Assembly: GCA_964392465.1 (NCBI GenBank)
Contig: CAYMPC010000006.1
Span: 1 to 31,159, forward strand
Length of the DNA: 31,159 nucleotides
Reading direction: 5' to 3'
Source: JAAXVZ01 sp964392465
Lineage (GTDB): Archaea; Nanobdellota; Nanobdellia; Woesearchaeales; GW2011-AR15
A program made the position numbers and the translations under genes. The notes under the pieces were generated by a model. It saw only the letters and a program-made list of their open reading frames with translations. It made no database searches and was not told where the DNA came from. Below are positions 29,376 through 31,159 of the stretch, piece by piece. Within the stretch, counting starts at the first letter, position 1; each line of letters opens with the position of its first letter.

Positions 29376-30311
29376 TTAGTATTTTAATATTTTCTTTATT
29401 TTAATAGGTTTTGTTATTGAAGTTATATAACCATAATCTATCTCTATATTTAGAGGTGTTTGATAGCTTGGGCTGTTTTTCGATATTAGGCCTGATTTAA
29501 GTGTACAGGTAATACTGTCTTCTTCATTCCTTAAAGCTAGCTCAGGAGGAAAACATTCAAAATGATTTTTATTATATGTTGAAAAAGAAATATCTCGTAA
29601 TGAGATAAAATTATATACGTCAGATTCAAGCGGGTTTTTATTACAAACTTGATCAACATATCCTTTTTTTATTACGGTTCCCAGGCCTTGGTTTTGAAAA
29701 TGAACTTTAAATTGGGGCATTATATATTCATTGTCTGTTAACATCCTTGTTTCTATACTTGTTATTACTAACGGCCCACCTTGTCCACCAGATAAACCAA
29801 TATTCTCTTTTAAGTTGCACAATTTGTCTGTTGATTTTAAATTATTTGGATCTGTATCAATGCATATATCAGCAATAGCAATTCCTTCATAATCATAGCA
29901 AAAATTACTCATTATCATTATATCATGATATTCGCTTTGTTCATCTATTTGTTTTGTTTTTATTGACTTTTCAAAAACTTCAAAATCATCAAAAGTATTA
30001 GCTAAAGTTTTTCCTTCAAGGTTTATGTTTCTTACTTCATTAACATTTGTTTTATCTATAAACTCCATATATCCTTTTTCAACACTTAGCAATAGTTTAG
30101 CATTATTTACTTTGTAAGGCCCTTTATTTTCAATTTTTATTATATAATTTAATGTTTCCCCCTCATAAACCTCTTCAGGAAGTGCAGAAATAAGATTAAT
30201 TACAACACCGGAATTGCCTTTATAAAGCTCTTTTTCTACCTTTGTTCCAGAATTGGATAAAGAGCAGCCAAAAATAAATAATAAAATAAACACACCAAAT
30301 ATTCTTTTCAT
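29376..30311 (-). CDS. Surface lipoprotein, paralogue 3
   Basis: A 311-residue predicted lipoprotein with signal MKRIFGVFILLFIFGC (lipobox IFGC). Landmarks shared with the two downstream paralogues are the CARDB-like LNYIIKIENKGPYKVNNAKL, C-x11-C in CYDYEGIAIADIC, GQGGPLVITSIETR and closing TPLNIEIDYGYITSITKPIK. Lys and Asn are frequent. A strong Shine-Dalgarno GGAGG (minus strand, 30322-30326) lies upstream of the ATG at 30311 and overlaps the end of the preceding gene at the 30327 boundary. Function unknown; an envelope or adhesion role is inferred from export and repeated domains. Confidence 0.78.
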   Translation of the reverse strand: MKRIFGVFILLFIFGCSLSNSGTKVEKELYKGNSGVVINLISALPEEVYEGETLNYIIKIENKGPYKVNNAKLLLSVEKGYMEFIDKTNVNEVRNINLEGKTLANTFDDFEVFEKSIKTKQIDEQSEYHDIMIMSNFCYDYEGIAIADICIDTDPNNLKSTDKLCNLKENIGLSGGQGGPLVITSIETRMLTDNEYIMPQFKVHFQNQGLGTVIKKGYVDQVCNKNPLESDVYNFISLRDISFSTYNKNHFECFPPELALRNEEDSITCTLKSGLISKNSPSYQTPLNIEIDYGYITSITKPIKIKKILKY

Positions 30312-30326
30312 TCTTTTTTATCCTCC

Positions 30327-31159
30327 TTATGACAACGAATTATTTTTAAATGGGGATTCTTCAACATCAATAGATACAGACTCCTCTAATTCATAACTAT
30401 ATTGAACTTCTGCTTTAAGATATCTCATAGTTACAGGAGTATTATCAAGAGAAGTTTTATCCGCTTTCATTAGACAAGTGAGGGTTAATGAAGTTTCTAT
30501 CCTCCCTAAATCAGGTACATCTAATCTATAAACTTTCATCCCTTTTTCAGCTTCTTCAGTAGTTGGTTGGATTGTTTGTGTAGCTATCCCAGTACAAGTA
30601 TTTTGAGTGATTTCCATAGTATCTGGAATTTTTAAGAAGATTGTCTGTATTTTTCCTATTTTTCCACCATCTGTCCATATATTATCAATAGTTATACCAA
30701 ACCTAGGATTCACATTTTCTGAGCCAATATCCCAAGGAGAGCTATCTGTACCTATTCCAAGGCTGACAGGACCAGAAGTATAAATAGCATTCTTATTAGC
30801 ATCAGTAATACTATATAATGAAAGAATATTTTGCTTAGTTGGTTCCAATCCTTTGTCATGCAAAAGCCTATAATCATTCATCATCCTCTGTTCATCCATC
30901 AAATAAATTTTTTTTGTTGATTGTGTAGAAAATTCAAATGATGCATTTATTTTAACAGTGTAATGACCGTAAGGAAGAACGCCTTTCTCAAAAACACACT
31001 GGATAGGTCTCTCTGCTCCATATATTACACTGATAATTGCTTCCTTTTTATCAGGGCTATTTACATACCCATATACTTCTTCTTTTTTACCAAAATTATT
31101 TATCTTTTCTGTTTTACATTGGACTTTAATAGTAAAAGGTTCATCGATCTTTTTAGCTT
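30327..31159 (-). CDS. Extracellular-type protein, N-terminus beyond the window
   Basis: The frame is open from the right edge to the stop at 30327, about 277 codons, so the true start lies outside. An internal ATG at 30899 gives a shorter product but is not needed as a start, because the upstream codons (for example ERPIQCVFEKGVLPYGHYTV) also read as a beta-rich, protein-like sequence. The C-terminal strands KAEVQYSYELEESVSIDVEE resemble the closing strands of the three downstream lipoproteins, though the C-x11-C motif is not clear. Cysteines at several places suggest disulfides. It is the first visible gene of the four-gene minus-strand run; the next start is 16 nt away. Function unknown. 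Confidence 0.7.
   Translation of the reverse strand, partial: AKKIDEPFTIKVQCKTEKINNFGKKEEVYGYVNSPDKKEAIISVIYGAERPIQCVFEKGVLPYGHYTVKINASFEFSTQSTKKIYLMDEQRMMNDYRLLHDKGLEPTKQNILSLYSITDANKNAIYTSGPVSLGIGTDSSPWDIGSENVNPRFGITIDNIWTDGGKIGKIQTIFLKIPDTMEITQNTCTGIATQTIQPTTEEAEKGMKVYRLDVPDLGRIETSLTLTCLMKADKTSLDNTPVTMRYLKAEVQYSYELEESVSIDVEESPFKNNSLS

Noticed and set aside
30327..30902. A TTG or ATG start near 30900 for the rightmost gene.
   Set aside because: The same frame continues without a stop to the window edge and reads as protein, so the gene is partial and starts outside.
1..31159. Search by eye for tRNA genes, CRISPR repeats, insertion sequences and integrase or attachment sites.
   Set aside because: No T-arm consensus with matching acceptor stem, no regularly spaced repeats and no transposase or integrase frame were found.

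Overview
The window looks like a piece of an AT-rich archaeal genome, most likely a DPANN lineage of the Pacearchaeota/Woesearchaeota kind (an inference from gene content; no rRNA is present). Archaeal markers are a type IA topoisomerase with a zinc-ribbon tail, the clamp-loader small subunit RfcS, HerA and NurA, a TtuA/Ncs6-type tRNA thiolase with a Gly-Gly sulfur carrier, and TATA boxes centred about 25-30 nt before many start codons. That spacing suggests leaderless mRNAs for first genes, whereas several operon-internal genes carry GGTGA/GAGGT Shine-Dalgarno sequences. Mixed in are genes usually thought of as bacterial: NrdR, an RsmI-like methyltransferase, ScpB and a full SUF Fe-S operon.

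Layout. 1-1395 (minus): partial gene that may be RNase P p30, then a TtuA-like thiolase and its sulfur carrier. 1473-4560 (plus): membrane-linked P-loop ATPase, an unrecognised winged-helix protein overlapping scpB, and a four-helix membrane protein. 4572-6815 (minus): topoisomerase I. 6913-8972 (plus): NurA and a PfkB sugar/nucleoside kinase. 8973-9340 is a low-coding gap holding a 49-residue membrane protein and a strongly folded candidate RNA. 9341-10260 (minus): short RsmI and a small winged-helix protein. 10369-11484 (plus): NrdR and an HD nucleotidase-like protein. 11571-16905 (plus): a Cys-rich HTH regulator followed by sufC-sufB-sufD-sufS-sufU.

16877-21168 (minus) is a compact six-gene run: UDP-glucuronate decarboxylase-like enzyme, two small membrane proteins, ornithine carbamoyltransferase, a NodU/TobZ-type O-carbamoyltransferase and a 53-residue DUF5989 membrane protein. 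I read it as a carbamoylated surface-glycan module. 21282-24183 (plus): HerA and an overlapping asparagine-synthetase-like ligase. 24231-27474 (plus): a catalytically degenerate M50 protease homologue, a PRC-barrel protein, RfcS and a coiled-coil protein. 27471-31159 (minus): three paralogous surface lipoproteins plus a related, edge-truncated extracellular protein.

The strongest leads are the perfect palindrome between the TATA box and the start of the suf regulator gene, the perfect 10-bp inverted repeat upstream of nrdR, the folded RNA candidate at 9244-9342, and the carbamoylation cluster with its small membrane proteins. I saw no tRNA, rRNA, CRISPR array, transposase or integrase.
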